Source: Sphingobium indicum BiD32
GTDB taxonomy: Bacteria > Pseudomonadota > Alphaproteobacteria > Sphingomonadales > Sphingomonadaceae
DNA: 64,000 nt
Direction: 5' to 3'
Assembly: GCF_000382885.1 (NCBI RefSeq)
Contig: NZ_CAVK010000123.1
Location: forward strand, 1-64,000
In this document: positions 8,923 to 19,415 of the stretch, one piece after another
Layout of the letters: each line of letters opens with the position of its first letter
How positions within the stretch are numbered: position 1 is the stretch's first letter
The notes under the pieces: model-generated
Seen by the model: only the letters and a program-made list of their open reading frames with translations
The model's database searches: none
What the model was told of the DNA's origin: nothing
Position numbers and translations under genes: made by a program

Positions 8923-9591
8923 ATGACGACATCCCCGCAAGACCGTCCGCTCAAAGCCACGCTGATCCCGGTCACTCCGCTCCAGCAGAACTGCACCCTC
9001 TTCTGGTGTACCGCCACCATGCGCGGGGCGTTCGTCGATCCGGGCGGTGACTTGCCGGTATTGAAAAAGGCAGCGGCGCAGCATGGCGTGACTATCGAAA
9101 AGCTGCTCGTCACCCACGGCCATATCGACCATTGCGGTCAGGCCGGCGTGCTGGCCCGCGACCTGGGCGTCCCCATCGAGGGGCCGCATGAGGATGACCG
9201 TTTCTGGATCGACAAGCTGGCGCAGGATGGCGCGCGCTGGGGCGTGCCGGGCGAGAGTTTCGAGCCGGATCGCTGGCTGGTCGATGGCGATCAGGTGCAT
9301 GTGGGCAACCTCACCCTCGACGTTCTCCATTGCCCCGGCCATACGCCCGGCCATGTCGTTTTCCACCATGCGCCGAGCAAGCTCGCGATCGTCGGCGATG
9401 TGCTGTTCCAAGGATCGATCGGCCGCACCGACTTTCCGCGCGGCAATCACCAACAGCTGATCGACGCCATCACCGGCAAGCTGTGGCCATTGGGCGGCGA
9501 TACCGCTTTCGTCCCCGGCCATGGCCAGATGAGCAATTTCGCCCACGAACGCCGCACCAACCCCTTCGTCGCCGATTCGGTGTTGGGTTAA
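8923..9591 (+). CDS. Glyoxalase II-like metallo-beta-lactamase-fold hydrolase
   Basis: This is a 222-residue protein starting MTTSPQDRP. The zinc ligands of the family are present: THGHIDH, the CPGHTPGH motif, the Asp in IVGDVLF, and PGHG near the end. The size and arrangement match the YcbL/GloB-like subgroup, which hydrolyses thioesters such as S-lactoylglutathione or related glutathione species. The open frame extends to 8758 but would overlap the Rrf2 gene, so the internal ATG at 8923 is used. A REP-like repeat follows the stop codon. Confidence 0.85.
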   Translation: MTTSPQDRPLKATLIPVTPLQQNCTLFWCTATMRGAFVDPGGDLPVLKKAAAQHGVTIEKLLVTHGHIDHCGQAGVLARDLGVPIEGPHEDDRFWIDKLAQDGARWGVPGESFEPDRWLVDGDQVHVGNLTLDVLHCPGHTPGHVVFHHAPSKLAIVGDVLFQGSIGRTDFPRGNHQQLIDAITGKLWPLGGDTAFVPGHGQMSNFAHERRTNPFVADSVLG

Positions 9592-9610
9592 TCCTCGTCT
9601 GGCACCCCCT

Positions 9611-9687
9611 CCGTTCACCCTGAGCTTGTCGAAGGGTCGCTCTTCCTGAAGTAAAGGGCAGGGCTTCGACAGGCTCAGCCCGAACGG
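9611..9687. repeat. REP-like inverted repeat
   Basis: Two ~24-base arms, starting CCGTTCACCCTGAGC on the left and ending CTCAGCCCGAACGG on the right, form an imperfect inverted repeat with TTGTCGAAG/CTTCGACA at the inner edges. It lies between convergent genes. A related element is at 24,504-24,617. Confidence 0.75.
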
Positions 9688-9695
9688 ATATGGGG

Positions 9696-10127
9696 TTACA
9701 CCTGCGCCGACAGCGCCGGTGGTGCGGGCACTTCGCGCGTGGCGGTATAGGCGATCGTCAGCGCCGTAATTGCCATGGCGATCATGACGATCCAGGTCAG
9801 CATCGCTCCGCCGCCGCGCAACAGGGTGGGCGCATCCGCATCCATGCCGAACGCATGGGCCACGCGCGCCGCGACATAGACGAGCGCACCGATCCACAGC
9901 CACAGCGAAGCGCCCACGGCCAGCTCGACGAGCAGGAACAGGATCAGCACGATTGGCGTATATTCGATATAATTGGCATGTGCCCGCATCCGCCGCGCCA
10001 GCAGCGCATTGCCGGCATCGCCATGCAGCACCTTGTCCGCGATCCGAATCCGCGCGCATCGCGTCGCGATCCACAGGTTGAGCAGTGCGCAGGCGGCAGC
10101 GAAGGTCAGTGTGATTGGCAATAGCAT
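9696..10127 (-). CDS. MAPEG-family membrane protein
   Basis: This is a 143-residue protein with four transmembrane helices, typical of the MAPEG family (membrane-associated proteins in eicosanoid and glutathione metabolism). The RMRAHANYIEYTPIVLI motif after the first helix is the family's glutathione-contact segment. An upstream GAGGGGAAA site supports the ATG at 10,127 over the one 15 bases further upstream. A glutathione transferase or peroxidase activity is possible but unproven for bacterial members. Confidence 0.82.
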   Translation of the reverse strand: MLLPITLTFAAACALLNLWIATRCARIRIADKVLHGDAGNALLARRMRAHANYIEYTPIVLILFLLVELAVGASLWLWIGALVYVAARVAHAFGMDADAPTLLRGGGAMLTWIVMIAMAITALTIAYTATREVPAPPALSAQV

Positions 10128-10335
10128 CGGTTTTCCCCTCATTTCTGTGGCCTGTACCCTAGCCGCCCCGACCGCGCGGGCAAGGAAGGACTTGCACCCC
10201 GATCAAAAAGCGCTATAGGCGCAGGGCTTCGCGATCACCCAGGGCCGCATGGGTCTGCGGCGCTTTTGGCGTCCGCTTTCATGTCGGATCTGGCCGTTCG
10301 CACAACCTGATAGATTTACGGAACAAGGTGCCGAC

Positions 10336-10515
10336 ATGGCTGTCCCCAAAAGGAAAACGTCCCCCTCCAAGCGCGGTATGCGCCGCAGCCACGATTCGCT
10401 GCGCGTCGAAGCATTCCAGGAATGCTCCAACTGCGGTGAACTCAAGCGCCCCCACAATCTGTGCGGCGCCTGTGGCCATTATAATGGCCGCGAAATCGTC
10501 GCCGTCGGGGCGTAA
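10336..10515 (+). CDS. rpmF: 50S ribosomal protein L32
   Basis: This encodes 59 residues starting [20 protein letters not shown], the invariant start of bacterial L32. A zinc-binding set [18 protein letters not shown] is retained, so this is the four-cysteine form. The open frame begins earlier at 10,249, but L32 always starts MAVPK. It heads the conserved lipid-synthesis cluster with plsX and fabH, starting 34 bases before plsX. Confidence 0.97.
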   Translation: MAVPKRKTSPSKRGMRRSHDSLRVEAFQECSNCGELKRPHNLCGACGHYNGREIVAVGA

Positions 10516-10549
10516 CGACTTTTCGATCTCCGCAAAGGGGTGATCTAGG

Positions 10550-11605
10550 GTGTCCAGCCAACCGCGAATCGCCATAGACGCGATGGGCGGGGATGAAGGC
10601 GTGCGCGTGATGATGGCGGGTGTGGCGCTCGCCCGTCACCGCCACGACGGGCTGCGCTTCACCCTGTTCGGTGACGAAACCCGCATAAAGGCGGCGCTCG
10701 ATAACCATCCCAATTTGCGCGCGGCGTCGGACGTCGTCCATGCCGATACCGTCGTCGATGGTGCCGACAAGCCCAGCGTTGCGATTCGCAAAAAAAGCAG
10801 CTCGATGAGCATGGCCATAGCGGCCGTGAAATCGGGCCAGGCCGGTGCCGCCGTGTCGGCGGGCAATACCGGCGCGCTGATGGCCATGGCCAAGCTGGCG
10901 CTGCGCACCATGCCCGGCATTGATCGGCCCGCTCTGGCCGCGCTGCTGCCGACGCTCGGTGACAATGACGTTGTCATGCTCGATCTGGGCGCAAACACCG
11001 AATGTGACGCCCGCAACCTCGTCCAGTTCGCGGTGATGGGGGCGGCCTATGCCCGCATCGCTTTCGACCTCGAACGGCCCCGCGTGCGCCTGCTCAACAT
11101 CGGCACCGAGGATCTAAAGGGCACGGATGAAATCCGCGACGCTGCGGCCATCCTGCGCGCCGCGCATGCCCTGCCCATGAGCTTTGACGGTTTTATCGAA
11201 GGCGACAAGATCAGCCGGGGCGACACCGATGTCATCGTGTGCGACGGCTTTTCCGGCAATGTCGCGCTCAAGACGATCGAGGGTACGGCCCGCTTCGTCA
11301 CCGACGTGCTGCGCAAAGCCTTTACCAGTTCGATCCGCTCGAAGATCGGCTTTCTGATCTCCAAGCCCGCGATGCACCTGCTCAAGCATCATCTTGATCC
11401 CAACAATCATAATGGCGCGGTGTTTCTGGGCCTCAACGGCGTGGTCGTCAAAAGCCATGGCAGCGCGGATGCCAAGGGTATCGCCAATGCGGTTCATGTC
11501 GCCGCCCGCCTGCTCGAAGAGGACATCACCCGCCGCATCGCCGCCGACATGGCCGCCGTGCAGGCGCTCACCGCCTCGTCAAAGCTGGAGCAGCCCGTCA
11601 AGTGA
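10550..11605 (+). CDS. plsX: Phosphate acyltransferase PlsX
   Basis: This is a 351-residue protein starting with GTG. The family motifs are IAIDAMGGD at the N terminus, [10 protein letters not shown], and [12 protein letters not shown]. PlsX converts acyl-ACP and phosphate to acyl-phosphate, the donor for PlsY in phospholipid synthesis, at the inner face of the membrane. The length is normal. The stop codon overlaps the fabH start by 4 bases (GTGA), giving translational coupling. Confidence 0.97.
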   Translation: MSSQPRIAIDAMGGDEGVRVMMAGVALARHRHDGLRFTLFGDETRIKAALDNHPNLRAASDVVHADTVVDGADKPSVAIRKKSSSMSMAIAAVKSGQAGAAVSAGNTGALMAMAKLALRTMPGIDRPALAALLPTLGDNDVVMLDLGANTECDARNLVQFAVMGAAYARIAFDLERPRVRLLNIGTEDLKGTDEIRDAAAILRAAHALPMSFDGFIEGDKISRGDTDVIVCDGFSGNVALKTIEGTARFVTDVLRKAFTSSIRSKIGFLISKPAMHLLKHHLDPNNHNGAVFLGLNGVVVKSHGSADAKGIANAVHVAARLLEEDITRRIAADMAAVQALTASSKLEQPVK

Positions 11606-12585
11606 TCCGTCGTGCGATTCTTCTTGGGACCGGATCGGCCTTGCCTGTTCGCGCGGTCAGCAACGCTGAACTGGCGCAGACCGTCGACACCAGCGACGAA
11701 TGGATTGTCGAGCGTACCGGTATTCGCAATCGCTATATTGCGGGCGACGATGAAACCACCGCCTCGCTGGCCACGGACGCGGCCCGCGCCGCGCTCGACG
11801 CCGCCGGTATCGCCGCGCAGGACATCGACCTCATCATCCTGGCGACGGCGACCCCGGACCAGACCTTCCCGGCTTCCGCCACCAAGGTGCAGGCAGCACT
11901 CGGTATCAATGATTGCGTCGCGTTCGACGTGGCGGCCGTCTGTTCGGGCTTCCTCTACGCCATAACCGTGGCCGACAGCATGATCCGGTCAGGCGCGGCC
12001 CAGCGCGCGCTGGTGATCGGCGCTGAAACCTTCAGCCGCATTCTCGACTGGGAGGATCGCACCACCTGCGTCCTGTTCGGCGATGGCGCGGGTGCTGTTG
12101 TTCTGGGGGCAGAGGAAAGCGCAGACGGTGCGAGTCCCGAAACGGTCCGGGGCATTCTGGCCAGCAAACTCCATGCTGATGGCCGTCACAACGGCCTTCT
12201 CTATGTCGATGGCGGGCCGTCCACGACGCAGACCGTGGGCAAGTTGCGGATGAAGGGCCAGGAAGTATTCCGCCACGCCGTTGTCAACCTCGCCGCAGTC
12301 CTTAACGAAGTCATGGCGGCAGCGGGCCTGTCCAGCAGCGACATTGACTGGCTGGTGCCGCATCAGGCCAATGCCCGCATCCTTGATGCCACAGCGCGCA
12401 AGCTCAAACTTTCGCCCGACCGCGTCGTCGTGACTGTGGATCGCCATGCGAACACCTCTGCCGCGTCGGTTCCGCTGGCGCTCGATTGCGCCATTCGCGA
12501 TGGCCGGATCAAGCCGGGCGACCTGATCGTGCTGGAAGCGATGGGCGGAGGCTTCACCTGGGGTGCCTGCGTCCTGCGGGTCTGA
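11602..12585 (+). CDS. fabH: 3-oxoacyl-ACP synthase III (KAS III)
   Basis: This is a 327-residue protein starting with GTG inside the end of plsX. The catalytic triad is visible: Cys114 (AAVCSGF), His254 (VPHQAN) and Asn284 ([10 protein letters not shown]). It condenses acetyl-CoA with malonyl-ACP to start fatty-acid synthesis. The N-terminal LGTGSALP and [10 protein letters not shown] motifs confirm KAS III. The gene order rpmF-plsX-fabH-ihfA is conserved across many proteobacteria. Confidence 0.97.
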   Translation: MIRRAILLGTGSALPVRAVSNAELAQTVDTSDEWIVERTGIRNRYIAGDDETTASLATDAARAALDAAGIAAQDIDLIILATATPDQTFPASATKVQAALGINDCVAFDVAAVCSGFLYAITVADSMIRSGAAQRALVIGAETFSRILDWEDRTTCVLFGDGAGAVVLGAEESADGASPETVRGILASKLHADGRHNGLLYVDGGPSTTQTVGKLRMKGQEVFRHAVVNLAAVLNEVMAAAGLSSSDIDWLVPHQANARILDATARKLKLSPDRVVVTVDRHANTSAASVPLALDCAIRDGRIKPGDLIVLEAMGGGFTWGACVLRV

Positions 12586-12687
12586 TCCCGCAACATCACG
12601 CAACCTTGCCAAAGCCCTGCAAATCCCGCACATTCCTGTAGAGGCCATCCGACCGTGATGGTCCATGGGGTGGAAATGGGGAATCCA

Positions 12688-12984
12688 ATGACGGGGACAG
12701 GCACATTAACGCGCGCAGACCTTGCTGAAAGCGTCAACCGTCATGTCGGCCTGTCGCGGGCCGAAGCGGCAGCGCTGATCGAATCGATCCTGGATCATAT
12801 GTCCGATGCGCTTGGACGCGGCGAAAATGTGAAGATTTCCAGCTTTGGCACTTTCGTTCTGCGCGACAAGACCCAACGCATGGGCCGCAATCCCAAGACC
12901 GGGGTGGAAGTGCCGATCGAACCGCGCCGCGTCCTGACCTTCCGTGCAAGTCAAACGATGCGGGATCGCGTTGCTGGCGACTGA
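12688..12984 (+). CDS. ihfA: Integration host factor subunit alpha
   Basis: This is a 98-residue HU/IHF-fold DNA-bending protein starting [15 protein letters not shown]. The core signature [16 protein letters not shown] and GRNPKTG, with the intercalating Pro, is present, followed by [12 protein letters not shown]. Earlier in-frame ATGs at 12,655 and 12,676 are possible. The GGGGA site 6 bases upstream and the usual family length favour 12,688. IHF alpha pairs with IHF beta, which is not in this window. It follows fabH by ~100 bases, as is common. Confidence 0.93.
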   Translation: MTGTGTLTRADLAESVNRHVGLSRAEAAALIESILDHMSDALGRGENVKISSFGTFVLRDKTQRMGRNPKTGVEVPIEPRRVLTFRASQTMRDRVAGD

Positions 12985-12997
12985 AAATTTGATTTAA

Positions 12998-13009
12998 GCA
13001 AACGTTTGC
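12998..13009. promoter_or_regulatory. LacI-type operator upstream of sugar transporter
   Basis: The sequence GCAAACGTTTGC is a perfect 12-bp palindrome with the central CG step typical of LacI/GalR-family operators. It lies 72 bases before the MFS transporter start and about 1.4 kb before a LacI-family gene, which is the natural candidate to bind it. Confidence 0.7.
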
Positions 13010-13081
13010 AATCATCGCTGCTTCTGCTATTCCATCCCCTGGCGCTCGTCGGATGACAGGGCGCGGGAGAGGACCGGATCG

Positions 13082-14398
13082 ATGGCCAGTGCGTTGAGCA
13101 AACCACGGATGCGTCTGTCACGCATTGTCGAGATGAACCTGGGGTTCCTCGGCATCCAATTCTCCTTCGGCCTGCAACAGGCCAATATGGGACCGATCTA
13201 CCGCTATCTGGGCGCTGACGAGGCGACTATGCCCTTGCTGTGGCTGGCGGGCCCGGTCACCGGCCTGCTGGTGCAACCGATCGTGGGCGCGCTCAGCGAC
13301 CGTACCGTCAGCAAATGGGGCCGCCGCACTCCCTATTTCCTGATCGGCGCGATATTGTGCAGCCTCGGCCTGCTGTTGATGCCCTACAGCCCCACGCTCT
13401 GGTTCGCCGCCAGCCTGCTCTGGATGCTGGATGCAGCCAACAATATCACGATGGAACCCTACCGCGCCTATGTCAGCGACCGGCTCGACGAAAGCCAGCG
13501 CCCGGTCGGCTTCCTGACCCAGAGCGCCTTTACCGGCCTCGCCCAGACGCTCTCCTATCTTGCCCCCTCGCTGCTGGTCTGGTGGGGTTTTGACGGTGAC
13601 CTGATCGACGCCAACGGCATACCACAGGTCACCCGCATCGCTTTCGTTGCAGGGGCGGTCATCTCCATCTCCACCATCCTCTGGTCCGTGCTGCGCGTGC
13701 GCGAATTGCCGCTGCCGCCCGAAGATGTGGCGCGAATGCAGGCGCAGCCCCTTTCCCCTGCCACTGCGCTGCGCGACTTTGTCGCTGCCATCCGCGCCAT
13801 GCCTACCGCTATGCGCCAGCTGGCCCTGTCTATGCTGTTCCAGTGGTTCGCCATGTTCGCCTATTGGCAGTTCATCGCCTTCGCGCTGGCCCGATCGCTG
13901 TTCGACACCGCCGATCCCGCCAGCAGCGGCTTTCGCCAGGCAGTGTTGCTCACGGGCCAGGCGGGGGCGTTCTACAATGCTATCGCCTGCCTCGCCGCCT
14001 TCGCCATGGTGCCGCTCAGCCGTCGCATCGGTGCGCAATATCTCCACGCCATCGCCGTCACCCTGTCGGGCCTTGCCATGCTCGCCATTCCGCAGGTGCG
14101 CGATACAGGCCACTTGTTCCTGCTGATGATCGGTATCGGCATTGGCTGGGCCAGCATGATGGGCAATCCCTATGTCTTGCTCGCCAATGCCATCCCGCCC
14201 GAACGGACTGGCGTCTATATGGGCATTTTCAACATGTTCATCGTCATCCCCATGTTGCTGGAAACGCTGATCGTGCCGCTGATCTACCAGCCTTTGCTGG
14301 GGAGTGATCCGCGTAACCTGTTGTTGATGACCGGGGTGATGATGGTCATGGCGGGTGCAGCGACATTGCTGGTGCGCACGCCCGCGCGCGTGGCCTGA
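13082..14398 (+). CDS. MFS sugar transporter (SLC45/GPH-like)
   Basis: This is a 438-residue protein with about twelve transmembrane helices. The loop motif [17 protein letters not shown] resembles the SLC45/sucrose-maltose branch of the MFS and GPH superfamily. It probably imports an alpha-glucoside or similar sugar by cation symport. A GGGAGAGGA ribosome binding site precedes the ATG. A LacI operator lies upstream and a LacI-family regulator is the next gene downstream, so expression is probably sugar-induced. No glycoside hydrolase is adjacent, so the substrate is inferred from family only. Confidence 0.8.
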   Translation: MASALSKPRMRLSRIVEMNLGFLGIQFSFGLQQANMGPIYRYLGADEATMPLLWLAGPVTGLLVQPIVGALSDRTVSKWGRRTPYFLIGAILCSLGLLLMPYSPTLWFAASLLWMLDAANNITMEPYRAYVSDRLDESQRPVGFLTQSAFTGLAQTLSYLAPSLLVWWGFDGDLIDANGIPQVTRIAFVAGAVISISTILWSVLRVRELPLPPEDVARMQAQPLSPATALRDFVAAIRAMPTAMRQLALSMLFQWFAMFAYWQFIAFALARSLFDTADPASSGFRQAVLLTGQAGAFYNAIACLAAFAMVPLSRRIGAQYLHAIAVTLSGLAMLAIPQVRDTGHLFLLMIGIGIGWASMMGNPYVLLANAIPPERTGVYMGIFNMFIVIPMLLETLIVPLIYQPLLGSDPRNLLLMTGVMMVMAGAATLLVRTPARVA

Positions 14399-14445
14399 AC
14401 CACAGGCCGTTGTCGGCGGCGCGACTTTGCCCTAGTCTCAACGCG

Positions 14446-15459
14446 ATGGACGACACAAAGCCCGAACAGGTCAAAAGCATTGCCGATCTGGCGCGGATCG
14501 GTGGGGTATCGGTCTCTACCGTATCGCGGGCGCTTACCGGCAAGGGCGCGCTCAACAAGGGCACGCGGGAACGGATTCAGGCGCTGGCCGACCGGCATGG
14601 TTTCAAGCTGAATGTCGCCGCGCAGAATCTCCGCCTTGGTCGCACGGGTGCCATCGCCGTGTTGCTGCCGTTGGGGCATGAACGGGGCCAGCATCTGTCC
14701 GATCCCTTCTTCATGGCGATGCTCGGCTTCCTCGCCGATGCGCTGACCGATCGGGGCTATGACCTGCTGCTCTCGCGGGTATTGCCGCAGGGCGACGACT
14801 GGCTCGACACTTTCATTCGCACCGGCCGCACCGACGGCGTCATCATCATTGGCCAGTCGAACCAGAGTGCGGTGCTGGATCGCACCGCCGCCCATTATGC
14901 GCCGATGGTGATCTGGGGCGAACAATCGTCCCGCAACGCCCATGTCACCGTGGGTACGGATAATCAGGCGGGCGGCGCGCTGGCCGCGCAGCATCTGGTC
15001 GCGCGGGGCCGTCGTCGCCTCGCCTTTTTCGGCAATGTCGCGGTGCCCGAATTTGCCGCCCGCTATCAGGGCTTTGTCGCCGCGCTGCCCGCCGATCTGC
15101 GCGATACCGTCGAACTGGTCCACACCCATATCACCCCCGAAGCCAGTCTGGAGGTCGCCACCGCCTGGTTCGCCGCCGGCAACCGCCCCGACGGCCTGTT
15201 CGCCGCATCGGACGTGGTGGCGATGAGCCTGCTGTCAGCCGCGACCGACCATGGCCTGTCCGTGCCGGGCGACCTGTCGATCATCGGCTTTGACGACATC
15301 CCCATGGCGCGCCTGGCCAATCCGCCGCTGACCACCGTGGCGCAGGACATAGAGGGCGGCGCGCGCCAGCTGGTCGACCTGCTGTTCCGTCGCCTTGCAG
15401 GAGAAGATGCCGGGTCGATCAGCATCGCCCCGCGCCTCGTCATCCGCGAATCGAGCTAA
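14446..15459 (+). CDS. LacI-family transcriptional regulator
   Basis: This is a 337-residue regulator. The N-terminal helix-turn-helix is at about residues 11-35 (SIADLARIGGVSVSTVSRAL), followed by a hinge helix and a periplasmic-binding-protein-like sensor domain ending in the usual IIGFDDIPMARLANPPLTTV. It starts 47 bases after the sugar transporter and likely represses it through the palindrome at 12,998. Its last 20 bases overlap the convergent phosphatase gene. Confidence 0.9.
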   Translation: MDDTKPEQVKSIADLARIGGVSVSTVSRALTGKGALNKGTRERIQALADRHGFKLNVAAQNLRLGRTGAIAVLLPLGHERGQHLSDPFFMAMLGFLADALTDRGYDLLLSRVLPQGDDWLDTFIRTGRTDGVIIIGQSNQSAVLDRTAAHYAPMVIWGEQSSRNAHVTVGTDNQAGGALAAQHLVARGRRRLAFFGNVAVPEFAARYQGFVAALPADLRDTVELVHTHITPEASLEVATAWFAAGNRPDGLFAASDVVAMSLLSAATDHGLSVPGDLSIIGFDDIPMARLANPPLTTVAQDIEGGARQLVDLLFRRLAGEDAGSISIAPRLVIRESS

Positions 15460-15916
15460 GCTCGGCAATGATGGCCCGCGCCGCGCTGGTCACATCGTCC
15501 CACGTCTGTGCAAATCCGGCTTCATCGCCATAATAGGGATCGGTCACGCCGTTTCCCTCGCGCCCCGGCACCTTGTCCATCAACAGCGCCAACGTCGCTG
15601 TCCCGTCCGAAGGCCGGATGCGCCGCAGATTTTTGAGATTCTCGCCATCCAGCGCAAAGACATGGGTGAAGCGATGGAAATCGGCCGCGCTCACCTGCCG
15701 CCCGCGATAGCCCGAAATGTCGATGCCATGGCGCAGTGCCTGCCGCACCGCGCGCGGATCGGGCGGACAATCCACATGCCAGTCGCCCGTGCCCGCCGAA
15801 TCGACCAATATGTCCAGTCCGACCCGCTCTGCCTCCGCCCGCAAAGCCGCTTCGGCCAGCGGCGACCGGCAGATATTGCCCAGGCACACGAACAGGACGG
15901 ATATCGCAGGCATCAC
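15440..15916 (-). CDS. Low-molecular-weight protein-tyrosine phosphatase
   Basis: This is a 158-residue enzyme with the catalytic P-loop CLGNICRS (Cys11, Arg17) near the N terminus and the general-acid segment VTDPYYGD near the C terminus. It dephosphorylates tyrosine residues in the cytoplasm; the substrate is unknown. It is the second gene of a minus-strand pair and overlaps the stop codon of the HerA-like ATPase by 4 bases. Its 3' end overlaps the convergent lacI-type gene by 20 bases. Confidence 0.9.
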   Translation of the reverse strand: MMPAISVLFVCLGNICRSPLAEAALRAEAERVGLDILVDSAGTGDWHVDCPPDPRAVRQALRHGIDISGYRGRQVSAADFHRFTHVFALDGENLKNLRRIRPSDGTATLALLMDKVPGREGNGVTDPYYGDEAGFAQTWDDVTSAARAIIAELSSIRG

Positions 15917-17364
15917 CCCTCCGCCACTGCCGTCGACAGACCCAGCCCCGGCACGCCGATGGAGCGCTTGCCCGAAAAATCGGTTCGCGCGACGATGACG
16001 CCCAGTTTCTCCATATAGTCGATCAGCCGCCGCACCCGTCCCGGTGAGCTGGTGCCATAGGCCCGCGCCAGCGCCGTGTCGTCGGGGCAGGGGTGCCCCT
16101 GCATCGCGGCGCGCGCGATCAACAGGAACGGAGCGAGCATATCCTCCGGCAGCGGATCGGCGGCGCGCATCGCTGGTTCCCAGCGGACATCGGCGGCGTC
16201 CATCATCCCCGCCTGCGCCATGGCAAAACGCTTGCGAAAGGCGGGCAGGTCGAGCGGCGGTGTGCGCAGCCCCTTCATCCGGCAGCGCACACCGAAATCC
16301 TGATAGAGGGTCGATACGCTCGGTGCAGCATCGCCCAGATCGGCGACGATTTCCTCCAACACCGCCATCACCACCGGCTCATTCTGGCCGAAATCCAGTT
16401 CGGGCGCGGCGGGCTTGGCCGATGGCGAATCGGCCAGTGCGCGGATGATATCTTCGGCGGCGCGGGGCGGTGGGTCGGCGCGTGGCGGCGCGACCGGCGC
16501 TGCATCCGCTGCTTCGGGTGCGAACAATAATTCCTGAAAATCCTCGCAGCTGGTCACCGGCGGGGCCATCAGCTTGTGGGTGCCGCCGCGCGTGCTGGTC
16601 TTGACCGCGCCAATCTTCACCGCGACCGGACGGCGGCAGATCGCCGGACCCAGCGCCAGGAAGCGCCCGCGCTCCAGATCGCGAATCTGCTCCGCCTGTC
16701 GCCGCTCCATGCCCAGCAGGTCGGCGGCGCGCGCCATGTCGATGTCCAGAAAGGTGCGCCCCATCAGGAAGTTGGAGGCTTCGGCCGCGACATTCTTGGC
16801 CAGTTTCGCCAGCCGCTGCGTCGCGATGACGCCCGCCAAGCCGCGTTTGCGCCCCCGGCACATCAAATTGGTCATCGCCGCCAGCGATACCCGGCGCGCG
16901 TCGTCGGACACGTCGCCGGCGGCGGCGGGGGCGAACATCTGCGCTTCGTCCACCACCACAAGCGCGGGATACCAATGGTCGCGTGGGGCATCGAACAGGG
17001 CGTTCAGGAAAGACGCGGCGCATTTCATCTGCGCGTCGATCTCCAGCGCCTCCAGGCTCAGCACCACAGACGCACGATGTTCGCGAATCCGCGTCGCCAT
17101 CTTGACGATCTCGCGCTCATTATAGTCGCCCGCGTCGATCACTACATGGCCATAATTATCGGCCAGCGTGACGAAATCTCCCTCCGGGTCGATCACCATC
17201 TGCTGGACCAGCGGCGCGCTCTCTTCCAGCAGGCGGCGCAGCAGATGCGACTTGCCCGACCCTGAATTGCCCTGGACGAGCAGCCGGGTGGCAAGCAATT
17301 CCTCCACGTCGACCAGCACGTCCTTGCCGTGGCTGTCGGTTCCTATGCTGATGCTGGCGGTCAC
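15913..17364 (-). CDS. HerA-like (DUF87) ATPase
   Basis: This encodes 483 residues from a GTG preceded by an AAAGGACG ribosome binding site; an in-frame start at 17,400 is less likely. Walker A is GNSGSGKSH (Lys38) and Walker B is [11 protein letters not shown]. This resembles bacterial HerA/VirB4-type P-loop proteins annotated DUF87. The C-terminal third contains Ala/Pro-rich linker sequence, then a winged-helix-like part. HerA relatives translocate DNA, but the role of this stand-alone version is unknown. It is translationally coupled to the downstream tyrosine phosphatase, and no NurA nuclease is adjacent. Confidence 0.8.
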   Translation of the reverse strand: MTASISIGTDSHGKDVLVDVEELLATRLLVQGNSGSGKSHLLRRLLEESAPLVQQMVIDPEGDFVTLADNYGHVVIDAGDYNEREIVKMATRIREHRASVVLSLEALEIDAQMKCAASFLNALFDAPRDHWYPALVVVDEAQMFAPAAAGDVSDDARRVSLAAMTNLMCRGRKRGLAGVIATQRLAKLAKNVAAEASNFLMGRTFLDIDMARAADLLGMERRQAEQIRDLERGRFLALGPAICRRPVAVKIGAVKTSTRGGTHKLMAPPVTSCEDFQELLFAPEAADAAPVAPPRADPPPRAAEDIIRALADSPSAKPAAPELDFGQNEPVVMAVLEEIVADLGDAAPSVSTLYQDFGVRCRMKGLRTPPLDLPAFRKRFAMAQAGMMDAADVRWEPAMRAADPLPEDMLAPFLLIARAAMQGHPCPDDTALARAYGTSSPGRVRRLIDYMEKLGVIVARTDFSGKRSIGVPGLGLSTAVAEG

Positions 17365-17447
17365 GCTCGTCCTTTGGCCCAGTGAGCCGGGTCGGCGCAA
17401 GAAGCTTGCTCACCAATTTTCAACCTGTCTGCATTATCCGGGAGAAG

Positions 17448-19352
17448 ATGGTAAAGAAGTCCCTCCTTTTTCAGGCACGACATATGATGCGCAGGCGCGC
17501 ATTGCTGGCGGGCAACAACAATCTGGGGGACACGATGGTGCCGCTGGGCGGCGTCATCCTGCTTGCGATAATCGGTACCGCCATCCTCCTTGGCCTGCTC
17601 AGTGCCCAGATCGAACATAATGCCGACGCCTACCTCCATCGTGTCGTCAATGGCGCGTTGCTGCGTGAACGCGCTGCTCTGGGCGATTCGGTCATGGCGT
17701 CTGCGCGCTGGGACGATGCGGTCGACCATGTCTATGGCGAATTCGACCGGGAATGGGCCGAAACCAACCTGGCTACGGAACTGGCCGATGCCTATGTGCT
17801 CGACGCCAGCGGACGGACCGTCTGGATGGCGGCGGGCACCGACCTGCACCGGCGGGCCAGCCTCCAGCCGCTGGATCGGGCGATGGCCCTGCCAGTCTTG
17901 CATGAAATGATGGCGGCGCTGCCGGGCAGCCAGCGCGCCGCACTGGCCCAGCGCCAAGGGATCGTGCGTTTCGCCCGTTTGCAGGGGCAAGCGGTGATCC
18001 TGGCTGCCCGCGCGATCACCCCATGGAAGGACCGTAGCAGCCTGCCATCCGGGGATCTGCGCTATCTGCTGTTCGCCAAGCCGATCGACGCCAGCCTTCT
18101 GGCTGATATGAGCCGCACCAATCAATTGCCGCTGAAATGGAATGTCGGCACCACCGGGGACACGGAAAACGGTATTCGGATCAAGGATGTTACCGGTCAG
18201 GTGCTGGGGCAGGTAGAATGGCGCCGGTCATCTGCCGGGGCCAAGGCATTGCGCGAGATCATCCCCGCCATGGCCTCCATCATCCTGACATTCCTCGCCA
18301 TGTCGGGCTGGCTGGCATGGCGGCTCGTGGCAGCACATGGCGCCTTGCGCACGCAGGTCCGGCATTCGCGCGATGCGGAGAGTGAAGCGCGCACCGCCGC
18401 TGAACAGGCACGCGACGCGCTGGTGCAGGCTGAAGCCGCCCGGCAGGCATTGGCCGCCAGCGCCGATCGGGTCGCGACCGAGGAACGGCGGCATCAGGAG
18501 GAATTGCGGCGCAACGGGCGGGTGATAGCAGACGCGCTGGAACGGTCCATGGCCGTGCTGGTGGCCCAGTTGTTTGAAACGGCCGCTGCGCTTGAACATA
18601 GCGCCGACGATACGATGCGCACGATCGACGAGCAGCAACGTCATGTCGACACAGTAACCGCGCGTGCGCGCGATACCGCCGGATCGGCCCAGGCGATCAC
18701 GGCGACCATCGACGAACTGACCGCATCGATCGGTGCCATTACCGACACCGCCTATGATATCCGCGAATCGGCCGCGACCGCCAGCGGTCAGTCGGCCGCC
18801 GCGCACCACGCCAATGATAATCTGCGTCGCCATGTCGGCAGCGTCAACGAAGCCACCAACCTGATCGCGGAGATTACCGGCCAGACCAATCTTCTGGCGC
18901 TCAACGCCACGATCGAAGCGGCACGCGCCGGGGAAGCGGGGCGCGGCTTCGTAGTTGTCGCCAATGAAGTCAAGGCGCTGGCTGCCCAGACGGCGCAGAC
19001 CACACGCGAAATCCAGGCGCGCGCGGAAGGAATCGAGCAGGCGGCGGAGCAGACTTTTGCGCTGGTCGGGTCGGTCGATACCGTTCTGGCCAGTCTGGTC
19101 GAGGCGATCGGGCTGGCTGCTGCCTCTGCCCAGCAACAGCTTGCCTCGGTAGAGGATATTCAGCGCGTTTCCCGTTCGGTCGCGCTTGATGCTGGTGCGA
19201 CCAACCAGGCGGTCGATGCGATTTCCCATGCCCTGCGTCATTCGGCACAGGCCGCCGCCACGACCCGTGCACAGGGCGCGGCCGTGCGACAGGGGGTCGA
19301 ACAGGTGCAGGCGGAGTTCGGGCGCCTGATCGAGGCGCTCAAGGCGGCCTGA
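17448..19352 (+). CDS. Membrane chemoreceptor with CHASE4-like sensor
   Basis: This encodes 634 residues from an ATG preceded by GGGAGA; other starts at 17,382 and 17,484 are possible. One membrane helix is at about residues 31-55 and a second at about 272-294. They enclose a periplasmic domain of ~215 residues that resembles CHASE4. A helical linker and the methyl-accepting signalling domain follow, with the conserved tip at about 472-515 ([19 protein letters not shown]). It should sense an external ligand and signal to CheA. No HAMP domain is obvious. It is divergent from the HerA-like gene. Confidence 0.85.
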   Translation: MVKKSLLFQARHMMRRRALLAGNNNLGDTMVPLGGVILLAIIGTAILLGLLSAQIEHNADAYLHRVVNGALLRERAALGDSVMASARWDDAVDHVYGEFDREWAETNLATELADAYVLDASGRTVWMAAGTDLHRRASLQPLDRAMALPVLHEMMAALPGSQRAALAQRQGIVRFARLQGQAVILAARAITPWKDRSSLPSGDLRYLLFAKPIDASLLADMSRTNQLPLKWNVGTTGDTENGIRIKDVTGQVLGQVEWRRSSAGAKALREIIPAMASIILTFLAMSGWLAWRLVAAHGALRTQVRHSRDAESEARTAAEQARDALVQAEAARQALAASADRVATEERRHQEELRRNGRVIADALERSMAVLVAQLFETAAALEHSADDTMRTIDEQQRHVDTVTARARDTAGSAQAITATIDELTASIGAITDTAYDIRESAATASGQSAAAHHANDNLRRHVGSVNEATNLIAEITGQTNLLALNATIEAARAGEAGRGFVVVANEVKALAAQTAQTTREIQARAEGIEQAAEQTFALVGSVDTVLASLVEAIGLAAASAQQQLASVEDIQRVSRSVALDAGATNQAVDAISHALRHSAQAAATTRAQGAAVRQGVEQVQAEFGRLIEALKAA

Positions 19353-19415
19353 ACGCAACGGCACAGCGGTGGGAATTTCTTGACCCTCAACTTGTTGCGG
19401 TGCAGCATCGTTACC

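Noticed and set aside
10244-10265. A 6-bp stem followed by a T run upstream of rpmF
   Set aside because: The stem is short and no leader peptide or known L32 attenuator layout is evident.
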